A stretch of 64,000 nt of DNA from Desulfoluna sp942491485 (GCA_942491485.1 CALOAX010000004.1:496001-560000); one strand, 5' to 3'. Positions 8,298 through 18,448 are shown, numbered from the stretch's first letter. Notes: generated by a model not told the origin, from the sequence alone. Translations and numbers: made by a program.

Positions 8298-10451
8298 ATG
8301 GATGCAACTCAATCAGATACCTTCTTTTCCATGCAAAACGACCCGGCCGAGTACCTGACGGACGCTGCCCAACGAATGGTGCTGTACTGGGATGCCATGC
8401 GTCAACGCGGCAACCAGTATCTGGAACATATGGCTCAACAGGCACCCCATGTGCTTCAGTTCGATTACGAACTGGTTATGTCAGGACTGGATTTGCCGCA
8501 GCCGGTGAACTATGGCCTCGTGAAGATTCTTCCTCCTGAAGGGACCATGGTGGATGAGACCAGGCGGCCTTTTGTGGTTATCGATCCGCGGGCCGGGCAC
8601 GGCCCCGGCATTGGCGGCTTTAAGGCGGACAGCGAAATCGGTGTTGCCCTCAAGGCCGGCCATCCGTGTTATTTCATCGGTTTTCTTCCTATGCCCCAGA
8701 AGGGACAAACCATAGAAACGGTGATGAAAGCCGAGGCCGCTTTTCTGGAACGGGTGATCGAACGCCACCCGGAGGCCGGTGGCAGGCCCGTTCTCATCGG
8801 CAACTGCCAGGCCGGTTGGGCTGTCATGATGCTTGCGGCGACACACCCCCATCTTTGCGGTCCGATCATCAGCGCCGGGGCTCCGCTCTCCTATTGGGCC
8901 GGGGTACGCGGTAAAAACCCCATGCGGTATTCGGGGGGGCTGTTGGGTGGCAGCTGGTTGACGGCCCTGACAAGTGATCTGGGAAATGGACTGTTCGACG
9001 GTGCATGGTTGGTCCAGAACTTTGAGGGGCAAAATCCTGCCAATACCCTCTGGTCAAAGCAGTACAATCTTTACTCAAAAATTGACACAGAAGTGCCCCG
9101 TTACCTGGGCTTTGAACGATGGTGGGGCGGGCATGTGCTTTTGAACGATGAGGAAATACAGTATATCGTGGACAACCTGTTTGTCGGGAACAAGCTATCC
9201 ACAGCCGGTATCCTTTCTGAGGAGGGGATACAGATAGACCTCAGAACAATTCGCTCTCCCATCATTTGTTTCTGCTCCAAAGGCGACAACATCACTCCGC
9301 CCCAACAGGCGCTCGGCTGGATTCCAGATCTGTATGAAAATGTAGAAGATATTCGGGCCGCAGGACAGACGATTGTCTATGCCGTTCATGAACACATCGG
9401 TCATCTCGGGATTTTCGTGGCAGGCAGCATCGCAACGAAGGAACATCAGGAGTTTGCCCATAATATCGATTTTATCGATTGCCTCCCCCCGGGGCTGTAT
9501 GAAGCCGTCATAGAAGAAGTGGGGCCGGATGCAGCAAGCCCCGACCTGATCAATGCAGACCACATCTCCCGATTTGAATCCAGGACACCGGATGACATAC
9601 GGGCCATGGGCGGGAACACCCCCGAAGAGGAGCGATGTTTTGCGGCTGTGGAAAGGCTTTCCCAGGTAAACCTTGGCCTGTACCGGACCACATGGCAGCC
9701 GTTTATTCGTGCTCTTGCCAATGACGAGACAGCAGAGTGGATGCGGCGAATGCACCCCTTGCGTTCCGGCTACGAGATATTCTCCGACCAGAACCCTCTG
9801 ATGGCCCCCTTAGAGTCCGCTGCAAAAACAGTTCGGGAAAACCGAAAGCCTGCCAAAACAGACAATGTTTTCTGGCAGTGGCAGGCAGCTTTTTCCGACA
9901 GCATCGAGGAGAGCCTGGATCTCTATCGGCAGACGGCTGAAGACCTCTCGGAGAAGATGTTTTTTGGATTGTATGACAATCCAATCACCCAGGCCACGCT
10001 GGGTCTTCGGGCTTCCGATGATCCGGTTCGGCCCAGTCCCGGGCATGATCCGCTCCACCTGGCATATGTGGAACGCCGAATCGACGAGTTACGAACCTCC
10101 ATGGACCAAGGTGGTCCGAGGGAGGCTGTCATCCGATCGATCATTTATGTTCGGATGCCGGACAATGCACCGGACGAGCGCGGTTTCGCCATGCTGAACC
10201 GAATACAGAAACTCTACGCTTCGGATATCACCCTGGATGAGTTGAAAACAGCGATCCGTGATCAGTTGTTTATGCTCCTTCTGGACGAAACCCGGGCGCT
10301 GGAAACCATCCCTGAGCTTCTCAAGGGGTATGAAGACGAGGGACCCCAACTTTTGAAACAAGTGCAACAAGTGGTGACAGCCAAAGGCGCCTTGCCCAAG
10401 CCTCTGGAAAAACGTTTGGCAACGGTGGAATCATATTTTGTTCCCAAGTAA
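8298..10451 (+). CDS. DUF3141 family alpha/beta hydrolase (PHA-synthase-like)
   Basis: A 717-residue protein from the chosen ATG, which has AAAAGGG upstream; the open frame continues 60 codons further but that extension looks non-coding. The N-terminal 400 residues resemble DUF3141/poly(3-hydroxyalkanoate) synthase-like hydrolases: PRAGHGPGIGGFK, then the nucleophile box GNCQAGW with Cys170 instead of Ser, an acid motif (CSKGDNITPP) and a His motif (HEHIGHLGIF). A Cys in this box is the PHA synthase arrangement. The C-terminal 300 residues are helical and specific to the family. It heads a run of hydrolase genes on the same strand. Its substrate is unknown; acyl-CoA or polyester chemistry is the inference. 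Confidence 0.85.
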   Translation: MDATQSDTFFSMQNDPAEYLTDAAQRMVLYWDAMRQRGNQYLEHMAQQAPHVLQFDYELVMSGLDLPQPVNYGLVKILPPEGTMVDETRRPFVVIDPRAGHGPGIGGFKADSEIGVALKAGHPCYFIGFLPMPQKGQTIETVMKAEAAFLERVIERHPEAGGRPVLIGNCQAGWAVMMLAATHPHLCGPIISAGAPLSYWAGVRGKNPMRYSGGLLGGSWLTALTSDLGNGLFDGAWLVQNFEGQNPANTLWSKQYNLYSKIDTEVPRYLGFERWWGGHVLLNDEEIQYIVDNLFVGNKLSTAGILSEEGIQIDLRTIRSPIICFCSKGDNITPPQQALGWIPDLYENVEDIRAAGQTIVYAVHEHIGHLGIFVAGSIATKEHQEFAHNIDFIDCLPPGLYEAVIEEVGPDAASPDLINADHISRFESRTPDDIRAMGGNTPEEERCFAAVERLSQVNLGLYRTTWQPFIRALANDETAEWMRRMHPLRSGYEIFSDQNPLMAPLESAAKTVRENRKPAKTDNVFWQWQAAFSDSIEESLDLYRQTAEDLSEKMFFGLYDNPITQATLGLRASDDPVRPSPGHDPLHLAYVERRIDELRTSMDQGGPREAVIRSIIYVRMPDNAPDERGFAMLNRIQKLYASDITLDELKTAIRDQLFMLLLDETRALETIPELLKGYEDEGPQLLKQVQQVVTAKGALPKPLEKRLATVESYFVPK

Positions 10452-10468
10452 CGATTCAGCCCAAAGTC

Positions 10469-10614
10469 ACCTCCGGCAGCCCTGCCGGGGGCAATGTTCA
10501 GAAATACTGAATAAACAGGCTTTGATGTCGAATTTCATCTGTGCGGAGATGTTGGTTTTCCGGCTGTAATCGAAAACGTTTTCGGGGCTCATATCAAAAA
10601 ACGACCCGCCGAGG
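10469..10614. repeat. Degenerate composite repeat
   Basis: A degraded class A left end (CCTCCGGCAGCCCTGCCGGG) and a class G-like right end (ACGACCCGCCGAGGC) after the DUF3141 stop codon. Confidence 0.6.
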
Positions 10615-10820
10615 CATGCCTGAATCGTTACGTTCCCAACAAGAAAACGTAACAGGAGGGAGATAAGGGACGAGGGGAAGGGTGAAACAGCCATTGTCTC
10701 AGAAAGGCTACCACGCCATTCGGCAGGTTGGCCGCCGTGGAACCATTGCTTGAGTCACGCACATGGGCAGTTCTGACAGTGACCAGGCAGTACAAACCCT
10801 AACGTGGAAAGGAACAACCA

Positions 10821-13439
10821 ATGGCAACGAAATGGAAACAAGGGGTTGCGACCAGATGGGTTGCGGTTTTTGTCTCTCTTCTTATTGCAACAAGCTTGGG
10901 ATGCGTGACGCAAAAAGCCGCCTCGGTTAAATATGAGTCCAATCCGTCGATTGTTCCTGCTGCTGATAATGCGCCCAGTTCGTCCATGAGCCCATCGGCC
11001 GAGACGGTTCGCAAACAACCGATTACGCCTTCAGCCGAGGTGAGCTCCCTGGCTGATCTCAAGCGGTATTACAGCATTGACCATTTCAAGATGGGCGGAA
11101 CATACAACCTGGACGATCCAGCCTCCTATGCCTATGGCGGTGAAGGCGGCGTGACCCTTGAATCGTTGGGGCAAAAGCCGCTGCATCTTGGTTACATCAC
11201 CCTTGGAACTCCGCAGAAGGACCAAGACGGCAAGATAACAAACGCCATTGTTGTCAACAGTTACTACTCTGGGGATTCCACCTCAATCTACGATAAGTGG
11301 GTTGAAGGTCAGGCCGGCAACGATTTCTGCCTTGGCGCCGTCATTGGCCCCGGGAAACTGATCGACACCGAGAAAAATTTCGTTGTTCTGCTGGATGCCA
11401 TTGGATTGTGGGGGGCCAGCAAGCCCAGTGACGGTTTGGGGATGAAGTTTCCTCAATACAGCTATTTCGACATGGTCCAGGCAAGTTATCGTCTGCTCAA
11501 AGACGAGCTGGGGGTCGGTTCCGTCAAGCTGGCCACCGGAGTGAGCATGGGGGCAACCCAGACGTATGTATGGGGCGTGCTCCACCCTGAATTTGTTGAG
11601 AACCTGATGCCCATTGGCGGCACAACCCAGTCCGACGGGGGCGACCCGTTGGGAAATTGGATTTTCCAATTGATGACAGAGGCGATCAAAAGTGACCCGG
11701 TCTGGATGGAAACCAACGGAGATTATTATCACCTTCCCAAAGAGAAGCACCCCAACCAGGGCGTTATGTTCGGCTGGTCGGTTCTAAACCACACCGCTTT
11801 GTCCTTCGATCTTCGGGTTACCCAGCCCTGGGATGAGATCAAGAAGGATGTCTTTTACTGGAACCCCGAGGGGGAGGCGGCTGCAAACCTGAAGAAGAAA
11901 GCAGCCGTGCAGGACGCCTGCGACCTGGTTTATCGCAACACAGCTGGGTTGACTTACAACATCAATGACGAGCTTCATCGGGTGCGTGCCAAAACCCTGG
12001 TTCTGCATGTTGGCAACGACAACTGGCTCAACGCCAATCTGGCCAGGGCCGCCGCCAACAGAATCCCCGGTGCTGAAACCATCATATTCGACAGCCCCAT
12101 TGCCCACTACGCCGTGTTCCAGGCGACCAACCTGCTCAAAGACAATGTCATGGCCAAAACCTTCTTTATGGAGGCTGGCCTCATTGAAAAGCCCGGGGCC
12201 ACGTTGACGGCCAGGAACTACCGCAAACCAAGGGTGGTCATGCAGGGGGATCCCCAGAAAAGCTTTTGGAAAAACCAGGTCATCTATCCGTTCCCGGTCA
12301 AGTACGCCACCGGTACAGATTCACGGGGCGTTGCATGGGAAATCGGGTATATGGATGAGTATGACGGGGATGAACGTGCCCCGGAAACCCTGGTGATTAT
12401 CCACGGCAAGGGTGCCTTTGCGGGACACTACGGGTATGTGATGAAATATGCCCTTGAGCGGGGGCTCAGGGTGATTGCCCTTGATATGCCCGGTTACGGT
12501 ATGTCCGGACCGGGTAACCTGGACAAATCCTCTGCCCGAACGCTGCAGGACTGCCGCGACGCGATCCACGACGTCGTGGTAGAGCAGTTGAATGTCAAGA
12601 GTGCTTATTACATGGGGCATTCCCTGGGCGGCCAGTTCTGCCTGGGCTTCGCACTCTCCTACCCTGATACGGTGAAAGGGCTTATTCTTGAAGCCCCTGC
12701 CGGGCTCGAGGAGTTTCCTTTGGAGATCGCCGGCGCACCGGCCTTCGATCCCTCCTACGCCCACGATTTCAACCGGTGGAGAGAGGTGTGGGACCCCTTC
12801 GGAGCCCTGCAGAACGAGAAGAACCTCACGGAAGAAGGGATCCGCCTGTTCTACGATTTCAAGAAGAAGGATCCGGATACAGGTGACATCGTCTCTTCCA
12901 AATTCGGTTACTTCAAGCAACACACAGAATATGCCAGGCTTTTGGAGGATCAGCGCGTGGCGATCATCCAGGGCAACGGGGCGGAATTCGAGCAGGGTGC
13001 CAATGCTTTCATCTATGATGTCTATTCCATCGGAAGCGAATTGGTCGAGGGAGACAAGACGTCACTTTATTCTCGCCTGACGGAGATTAAAGCCCCCATC
13101 TTTCTTATGTTTGGCAACGAGGAACCCTTTATTCCCTCCACAGGTCTGAACGGGCTGGATAGCCTGAGCGACGATGTGATTATTCCCTTCATGGAGCGCA
13201 TGACAGCTTCAGGGAACAGGCCCCGTTTAAAAGTCTATCCCGGGGCCGCCCACTTCATCCACACGGATGTGCCCTATGAATTTGCAAAGGACACCGCGGA
13301 TTTTGTCCTCACCGGGCAGGTGGATGTACTGACCAGGGAGACCATCAAGTATATGTTCAAACCCCCCGTTGTTGCCCAGGCTGCAGCGGAGAGGCAGGCG
13401 ACGCCCACCGGGAAGAAAAAGAGTGCCTTCTCCAAATAG
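10821..13439 (+). CDS. Lipoprotein fusion of MetX-like and alpha/beta-hydrolase domains
   Basis: An 872-residue protein with a lipoprotein signal (hydrophobic residues 12-28, then LGC with Cys at about 29), so probably membrane-anchored outside the cytoplasm. Residues about 75-470 match the MetX-like (homoserine acetyltransferase fold) proteins encoded just downstream, with nucleophile GVSMG at Ser242 and a SPIAHYAVF histidine motif. Residues about 490-830 are a second alpha/beta hydrolase with GHSLGG at Ser601 and a terminal GAAHFIHT histidine. Such a fusion is unusual. A MetX-type biosynthetic role is unlikely because it is exported and lies among other hydrolases; a polyester, ester or lactone substrate is a guess. 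An AAAGGA site precedes the ATG. Confidence 0.85.
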   Translation: MATKWKQGVATRWVAVFVSLLIATSLGCVTQKAASVKYESNPSIVPAADNAPSSSMSPSAETVRKQPITPSAEVSSLADLKRYYSIDHFKMGGTYNLDDPASYAYGGEGGVTLESLGQKPLHLGYITLGTPQKDQDGKITNAIVVNSYYSGDSTSIYDKWVEGQAGNDFCLGAVIGPGKLIDTEKNFVVLLDAIGLWGASKPSDGLGMKFPQYSYFDMVQASYRLLKDELGVGSVKLATGVSMGATQTYVWGVLHPEFVENLMPIGGTTQSDGGDPLGNWIFQLMTEAIKSDPVWMETNGDYYHLPKEKHPNQGVMFGWSVLNHTALSFDLRVTQPWDEIKKDVFYWNPEGEAAANLKKKAAVQDACDLVYRNTAGLTYNINDELHRVRAKTLVLHVGNDNWLNANLARAAANRIPGAETIIFDSPIAHYAVFQATNLLKDNVMAKTFFMEAGLIEKPGATLTARNYRKPRVVMQGDPQKSFWKNQVIYPFPVKYATGTDSRGVAWEIGYMDEYDGDERAPETLVIIHGKGAFAGHYGYVMKYALERGLRVIALDMPGYGMSGPGNLDKSSARTLQDCRDAIHDVVVEQLNVKSAYYMGHSLGGQFCLGFALSYPDTVKGLILEAPAGLEEFPLEIAGAPAFDPSYAHDFNRWREVWDPFGALQNEKNLTEEGIRLFYDFKKKDPDTGDIVSSKFGYFKQHTEYARLLEDQRVAIIQGNGAEFEQGANAFIYDVYSIGSELVEGDKTSLYSRLTEIKAPIFLMFGNEEPFIPSTGLNGLDSLSDDVIIPFMERMTASGNRPRLKVYPGAAHFIHTDVPYEFAKDTADFVLTGQVDVLTRETIKYMFKPPVVAQAAAERQATPTGKKKSAFSK

Positions 13440-13444
13440 CCGGA

Positions 13445-13490
13445 TAGTTCACGAGTCGGGTGCGCTTATATGCAAGGCATGGTGCATGGT
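13445..13490. repeat. Fragment of the CCCGGATATTTCA-type (class F) element
   Basis: Carries the internal segment CGAGTCGGGTGCGCTTATAT followed by GCAAGGCAT that is shared with the elements at 27193 and 46387. Confidence 0.5.
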
Positions 13491-13562
13491 GGAACACACA
13501 AGGTGAAAAGATGGATGGCATTTCGATGCCAGACTCCCTTTATCAGACAGGAGGAATAGAAC

Positions 13563-14888
13563 ATGATCGCATTTTTAAGGTGCCGTCTCTGGGCAGGAAT
13601 GTTCCCATTGGCACTGGCTTTTGCCATTTTTTGCGTCACGGGCCATGCGGAGGCGGCTTCCCTTACAAGATCGGCTGACGTCGCGTCTCTGGCATCCCTT
13701 AAGTCGTACCACGCCATCCCAAATTTCAGGATCGGGGGAACATACAACCTGGATGACGAAACCAGTTATGACTTCGGGGGAGAGGGCGGCACAACCTTGG
13801 AATCCCTCGGGCAACCACCCCTTGAAATCGGATACATCGCGGTGGGTAAGCCGAAAAAGAACGCTGGGGGAGAAATTGTCAATGCGGTGGTCATCAACTG
13901 CCATTACTCCGGCGGTTCAACCAGCATGTACAACTTCTGGTACGACGGCCAGCCAGGTAACGATTTCAGCCAGGGGGCGGTGGTGGGACCGGGGAAATTG
14001 ATCGACACCAACGAATACTTCGTGGTTTTCGTGGATGCGCTGGGCCTGTGGGGAACCGCCAAGCCAAGCTCTGGGTTGGGGTTGAAATTTCCTCAGTACA
14101 GCAATTTTGATCTGGTCCAGGCGAGTTACCGGGTGTTGAGGGACGAGCTCAACGTGGCGGAGGTTCAACTGGTCACCGGGGTCTCCATGGGCGGTACACA
14201 GACTTACACATGGGGCGTGCTGCACCCTGACTATGCAAAGGCGATCATGCCCATCGGCGGCACAACCCAATCCGACGGGGAAGACCCCGTTCAAGCCTGG
14301 CTTTTTCAGCTCATGACGGCGGCCATGAAAAGTGATCCGGTCTGGAGAGAGACCAAGGGCGACTACTACCATTTGCCCAAAGCCAAGCACCCCAACAGGG
14401 GGGTGGCCTTCGGGTGGTCCATTCTCGGCCACACGGGCTTCACATTCGACTTCAGGGCTTCTCAGCCATGGGATCAGTTAAAACAGGAAGTCTTCTATTG
14501 GGATCCGAAAGGAGACGAGGCTGCCGTGCAGATGAAGAAGGCCGAGGCGTTCGATGCCATCGACCTTATCTATCGAAACAATGCCGGCTCGGTGTTTAAC
14601 ATCAACAAGGAACTGCACCGGATAACGGCCAGAACACTGGTGATACATGTAAAGACGGATCTCTGGCTCAACTATCAACTGGCTGAGGCGGCAGCGGCCA
14701 GAATCGACGGCGCACGCTTGCTGGGCATCTCCAGTCCGATAGCCCACTACGCCGTTTTCCAGGCTCCCAATATCCTGAGCACTGACATCAAAGCTTTTAT
14801 GGAAGGAAAGAGCTGCGTGGCTACAGCAGCCGCGCCTGCCGGAGCGCCCGTGAAAGCCGAGAAGACAAAAGGGGCTTTTTCAAAATAA
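13563..14888 (+). CDS. Secreted MetX-like alpha/beta hydrolase (tandem copy 2)
   Basis: A 441-residue protein with a signal peptide (about residues 1-28, ending AEA). It is closely similar along its length to the N-terminal half of the preceding fusion and to the next gene, sharing GGTYNLDD, GGEGGTTLESLGQ, VVGPGKLIDT and DALGLWG. The nucleophile box is GVSMGG with Ser208; the acid lies in the HVKTDLW region and the His in SPIAHYAVF. AGGAGG lies 7 bases before the start. The fold is that of homoserine O-acetyltransferase, but the export signal and neighbours argue for an extracytoplasmic esterase or acyltransferase. Confidence 0.85.
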   Translation: MIAFLRCRLWAGMFPLALAFAIFCVTGHAEAASLTRSADVASLASLKSYHAIPNFRIGGTYNLDDETSYDFGGEGGTTLESLGQPPLEIGYIAVGKPKKNAGGEIVNAVVINCHYSGGSTSMYNFWYDGQPGNDFSQGAVVGPGKLIDTNEYFVVFVDALGLWGTAKPSSGLGLKFPQYSNFDLVQASYRVLRDELNVAEVQLVTGVSMGGTQTYTWGVLHPDYAKAIMPIGGTTQSDGEDPVQAWLFQLMTAAMKSDPVWRETKGDYYHLPKAKHPNRGVAFGWSILGHTGFTFDFRASQPWDQLKQEVFYWDPKGDEAAVQMKKAEAFDAIDLIYRNNAGSVFNINKELHRITARTLVIHVKTDLWLNYQLAEAAAARIDGARLLGISSPIAHYAVFQAPNILSTDIKAFMEGKSCVATAAAPAGAPVKAEKTKGAFSK

Positions 14889-14913
14889 CCGCGTCACCAT
14901 TCGGCATATCTTT

Positions 14914-15133
14914 GCTTCCGGCGGCCCTGCCGGAGGCCAAGCTTTTGAAACGTCAGACAAACAGGTTTTAATCATGATGCCGATTTTTTGAAAGCCGTCG
15001 ATAACTCAACGGCTTTTGATGTAACGACCATGCCCCTCTTCCGGCGCCCAGCTCTACTATGGCTGGGCACCAGAAAAGGGGCAACCGGAATGCTTTTGAG
15101 GTGCATTTTGAAAAAAAGCGACCCGCCGGAGGC
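14914..15133. repeat. Composite intergenic repeat (class A + class G)
   Basis: Left class A module, then a class G module: an imperfect GC-rich hairpin at about 15027-15084, an AACCGGAA box and AAAAAGCGACCCGCCGGAGGC at the right end. Confidence 0.75.
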
Positions 15134-15178
15134 ATCTGGGTTTTGACATCACTACATGGTAATTCCACAGGTATACCG

Positions 15179-16489
15179 ATGAAAGAATTGCGTTTTAATA
15201 CGTTCGGTTTCTCGGCGGTGGTTCTGGTTCTTCTCGTCTTTCTGATCGGTTTGCCGTGCCGGAAGGTTTCAGGTCAGGAATTGCCATTCTTCGCGGATGT
15301 GCCGACCGCCAGGCCGGTCATAACACGCCTGTCGGCGGTGCCTGCCCTGGGCGGGAAAAAGCAGTTTCATACCATTCGGAATTTTAAACTGGGTGGGCAC
15401 TACGAACCCGGTGGGAAAGAAACCTATGAATCCGGTGGCCAGGGGGGCGTAACCCTGGAGTCCCTGGGGTACGGCCCCTTGCGAACAGCCTATATTGCTG
15501 TGGGCACCCCTAAGCGGAATCAGGCGGGGAAGATCACCAATGCCATCGTGATCAACTCTTACTATTCCGGGGATTCAACCAATATGTACTTTTTCTGGCA
15601 CGAGGGGCAGCCAGGTACGGCATTCTCAAACGGATCGGTTGTCGGCCCCGGAAGGTTGATCGATACCGATACGTACTATGTTATTTTTCTGGATTCATTG
15701 GGCCTCTGGGGCGCAAGTAAACCCAGTGACGGCTTGGGGCTTCGATTTCCGGATTACAGCTATGCCGACATCGTGCAGGTGAGCTACCGGTTGCTGAAGG
15801 ACAAGCTGGGGGTCGAGAAAATCCGACTTGCAACCGGCGTCTCCATGGGTGGCTCGCTTTGCTATGTATGGGCGCTGCTTCATCCTGACTTTGTGGATGG
15901 TATTTTGCCCATTGCCGCCAATTCAACCCCCGACAATGTCGCCCGGTGGATATTTCAGCTGATGAACGCAGGGCTGAAGTCGGATCCTGTCTGGAGGCAA
16001 ACCAACGGCGATTACTACAACCTGCCCGGAGACCAAAGGCCCGTAAAAGGGTTGATGTTCGGGTGGTCGATTCTGAATTTGACCGCACTCACGTTTGACT
16101 ATCGATCCGGGCAAGCCTGGGAACAGGTCAAGGGGGATGTGTTTTACTGGAAACCTGAAAATGGTTGCGGGAGCAACCTGATTGAACGGGCCGAGGATTT
16201 CGACACCAATGACATGATTGTTCGCAACCGCACGTGCCTGAAATACGATATCAGCGATCATCTCCATGAGATCGAGGCAAAAACCCTGGTCTTGCACGCG
16301 TATTCGGATCAATGGCTGATCTATGAAAAGGCAAAGGAGACGGCAGGCAAAATTCCCGGTGCCCGTATTGTCGGTTTTGAAAGCCCGCTGGCACACTATT
16401 CCTGTTTTCGCGCACCGCATATCTGCAAAAAAGATGTCACCGCCTTTTTCAGGGAAATCGGATTGGGGCCGGAAGATAAAACGATGTGA
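15179..16489 (+). CDS. Secreted MetX-like alpha/beta hydrolase (tandem copy 3)
   Basis: A 436-residue protein starting at an internal ATG that gives a proper signal peptide (about residues 1-30, ending VSG); the open frame upstream is repeat sequence. It is the third homologous MetX-like protein in a row. The nucleophile is Ser222 in GVSMGG, with GGQGGVTLESLGYG and SPLAHYSCF motifs. The ribosome site is weak (CACAGG). The divergence in active-site surroundings (TTQSDG of the others replaced by NSTPDN) suggests a different specificity from copies 1 and 2. The substrate is unknown. Confidence 0.85.
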   Translation: MKELRFNTFGFSAVVLVLLVFLIGLPCRKVSGQELPFFADVPTARPVITRLSAVPALGGKKQFHTIRNFKLGGHYEPGGKETYESGGQGGVTLESLGYGPLRTAYIAVGTPKRNQAGKITNAIVINSYYSGDSTNMYFFWHEGQPGTAFSNGSVVGPGRLIDTDTYYVIFLDSLGLWGASKPSDGLGLRFPDYSYADIVQVSYRLLKDKLGVEKIRLATGVSMGGSLCYVWALLHPDFVDGILPIAANSTPDNVARWIFQLMNAGLKSDPVWRQTNGDYYNLPGDQRPVKGLMFGWSILNLTALTFDYRSGQAWEQVKGDVFYWKPENGCGSNLIERAEDFDTNDMIVRNRTCLKYDISDHLHEIEAKTLVLHAYSDQWLIYEKAKETAGKIPGARIVGFESPLAHYSCFRAPHICKKDVTAFFREIGLGPEDKTM

Positions 16490-16649
16490 TTCGCTTTGCG
16501 ACACCCCGGAAAAGAAGGGGGCTCCAGTCATATTTCAGTTCGCCTCTGGTGGGGCGCTTTATGAAAATGGCTTACGCAAATTTTCCGGTTACATCTTAAA
16601 AGTCAAGGCTGTTGATGTTTCCAACGCCACTGGTTTTGTCGGAATTGTT

Positions 16650-16709
16650 TCACAAATCCTGTTTGTCAAACTTATCAAACGTTTGGTCCCCTGCAGGGCC
16701 GCCGGAGGC
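16650..16709. repeat. Class A repeat right end
   Basis: CCTGTTTGTCAAACTTATC, then a GTCCCCTGCAGGGCC hairpin and GCCGGAGGC ending 64 bases before the porin start. Confidence 0.75.
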
Positions 16710-16772
16710 ATCTGAATCGTTACGCTTTCCATTATTCTAAGGGTTTTACAGGTAAAAAAGAAGGAGGAGTAG

Positions 16773-18206
16773 GTGAAAAAAACAGTCGTGACAATGCTTG
16801 CCATTTTATCGTTGATTATTGGACCCCATTGCGTCAATGCCTCCGAGGAAGATCTCCAGCAGCAGATCGAGGATCTGAAAAAAACGGTGACTCAACTGGA
16901 CGCGGAGGTCAGGCAATTGAATGAAGGGAAGGCAGCTGCCGGAGAGACCTCCGTTGCGGGTGACCCTAAGTTGGCATTCTTAAAAAATGTTCATCTCGGC
17001 GCGGATTATCGCAGCCGGTATGGGTACCGCGAAAAAACGAGCGCGAGCGCGGGTCCTGACGCTCGTGACGCCTTCGATCATAGAATACGGGTGATGTTCG
17101 ATTATATTGACGACAGCGGTGTGGCCCTGAAAACGAGGACGCAGTTGTACGATAACGTCTGGCTCGGCGATCGGCGGGCGTCCGGATCAGCCGGATCAGA
17201 CATCTCTTCCGGTGAGGACAATATCTCTCTGGACTATGGGTTTCTGGAAATCCCTTTTCATGAGACCTGGAATTTCAAGATCGGCCGGCAGGAGGCCTTT
17301 TGGGCCCGGAACTTCGTCACGGACGACGATCGCCGCGACCGAATCTCGTTGATGAACAGCCTCGGCGAAACCTCTTTGGGCAATATGACGGTCATGGCCA
17401 TCTACGACAAACGTCAGGAAGGGGAGGTTGAAGTACAAAAGGACGACGGTGACATGGTTGCCGTCGCCTCGTGGGCCACGGTCGGTGACTGGACATGGGG
17501 ATTGTTACTGGATTACTGGCACGGTTGGGCGGATTATGTCAGCCCGGATCCGGATGGGACCGACGGGTATGTTCTTGACGATCTCTGGTCGATCAGCCCC
17601 ACCCTCGAGGGGACCTTTGGTGACGGTTTCGAGTTTTTCTGGACGATGCACTACATGAACGGCAACGGCCGTGGGGACGGTAAGTATGAACCCGGCCAGG
17701 GGTTCTGGTCCAATGAAAGTTATTCCACATTTGCAGTGCTGGGATACAACTTTGATTCCATGAAGGTGGAGGTCCAGGGATATCTCAACCGGGACGGGGC
17801 CCTGGTCGGTGCGGGCTGGGACTCCTTTTCCAGCGTGATCCAGAACTCCACCCGCAACGATCCCAACCCCATCCGGCTGTCCAGTGTTGGTGGCCTGGGG
17901 TATGACGGCGACGACCAGTGGCTTGCTGCCACTCGCCTCAGTGGGAAATTGCTTGATTCAAAAGTGGGCTGGGCTTTGGCCGGCGGCTACGTGGACACGC
18001 GCAACGACGATGCCGACCCGGTCAACAACGGCCAGGACAACCTCTACAATCTGGAGGCAGCCTTTGTGGACGTTCAGGCTTCCTGGCGATTTTACAATAC
18101 CTTGGAGCTGGGCGCAAAATACGGTTACATTTTCGGGGATGAGGACGATGACGGTCCCGGTGCCGGCAAGTTTGGCACCCTTGCATACTTGAGCTGGAAC
18201 TACTAA
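16773..18206 (+). CDS. Alginate-export-type outer-membrane porin with coiled-coil N-terminus
   Basis: A 477-residue protein beginning at GTG, with a strong AAGGAGGAG site 5 bases upstream. It has a signal peptide (about residues 1-23, ending VNA), a short coiled coil (about 25-52, EEDLQQQIEDLKKTVTQLD) and then beta-strand-rich sequence to a terminal aromatic-rich strand ending in YLSWNY. The motif FKIGRQEAFWARNFV followed by DDRRDRI recalls the alginate_exp barrel family. The coiled coil could trimerise or bind peptidoglycan. Its place amid secreted hydrolases suggests it passes their substrates or products across the outer membrane. Confidence 0.8.
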   Translation: MKKTVVTMLAILSLIIGPHCVNASEEDLQQQIEDLKKTVTQLDAEVRQLNEGKAAAGETSVAGDPKLAFLKNVHLGADYRSRYGYREKTSASAGPDARDAFDHRIRVMFDYIDDSGVALKTRTQLYDNVWLGDRRASGSAGSDISSGEDNISLDYGFLEIPFHETWNFKIGRQEAFWARNFVTDDDRRDRISLMNSLGETSLGNMTVMAIYDKRQEGEVEVQKDDGDMVAVASWATVGDWTWGLLLDYWHGWADYVSPDPDGTDGYVLDDLWSISPTLEGTFGDGFEFFWTMHYMNGNGRGDGKYEPGQGFWSNESYSTFAVLGYNFDSMKVEVQGYLNRDGALVGAGWDSFSSVIQNSTRNDPNPIRLSSVGGLGYDGDDQWLAATRLSGKLLDSKVGWALAGGYVDTRNDDADPVNNGQDNLYNLEAAFVDVQASWRFYNTLELGAKYGYIFGDEDDDGPGAGKFGTLAYLSWNY

Positions 18207-18258
18207 GGGCTCGGGCAAATAATAAATGCACAAGGTAACTATTCACCTCGAAAAAGCA

Positions 18259-18448
18259 GCCTTCGGCGGCAAGGGTGGCGAAGCCACTTAGGCGAAAACC
18301 TTGAAATCAGGTAGCGGTTGCGATTTGCCCTTCGTTCCTCGGGGCAAATCACATCCGCCTTTAAAACGGAATTTGTTCAATGACACCTTTTTAAGACCTG
18401 TTTGTTCAACTTTTTAAAAGTTTAGCCCCCGGCAGGGCCGCGGGAGGC
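18259..18448. repeat. Composite intergenic repeat (class B + class A)
   Basis: GCCTTCGGCGGC at the left, a CCTCGTTCC-like core, the class A TTTTTAAAAG hairpin and GGCAGGGCCGCGGGAGGC at the right. Confidence 0.75.

Noticed and set aside
10821..16489. metX homoserine O-acetyltransferase annotation
   Set aside because: All three proteins have export signals and sit among hydrolases and a porin; methionine biosynthesis needs a cytoplasmic enzyme.
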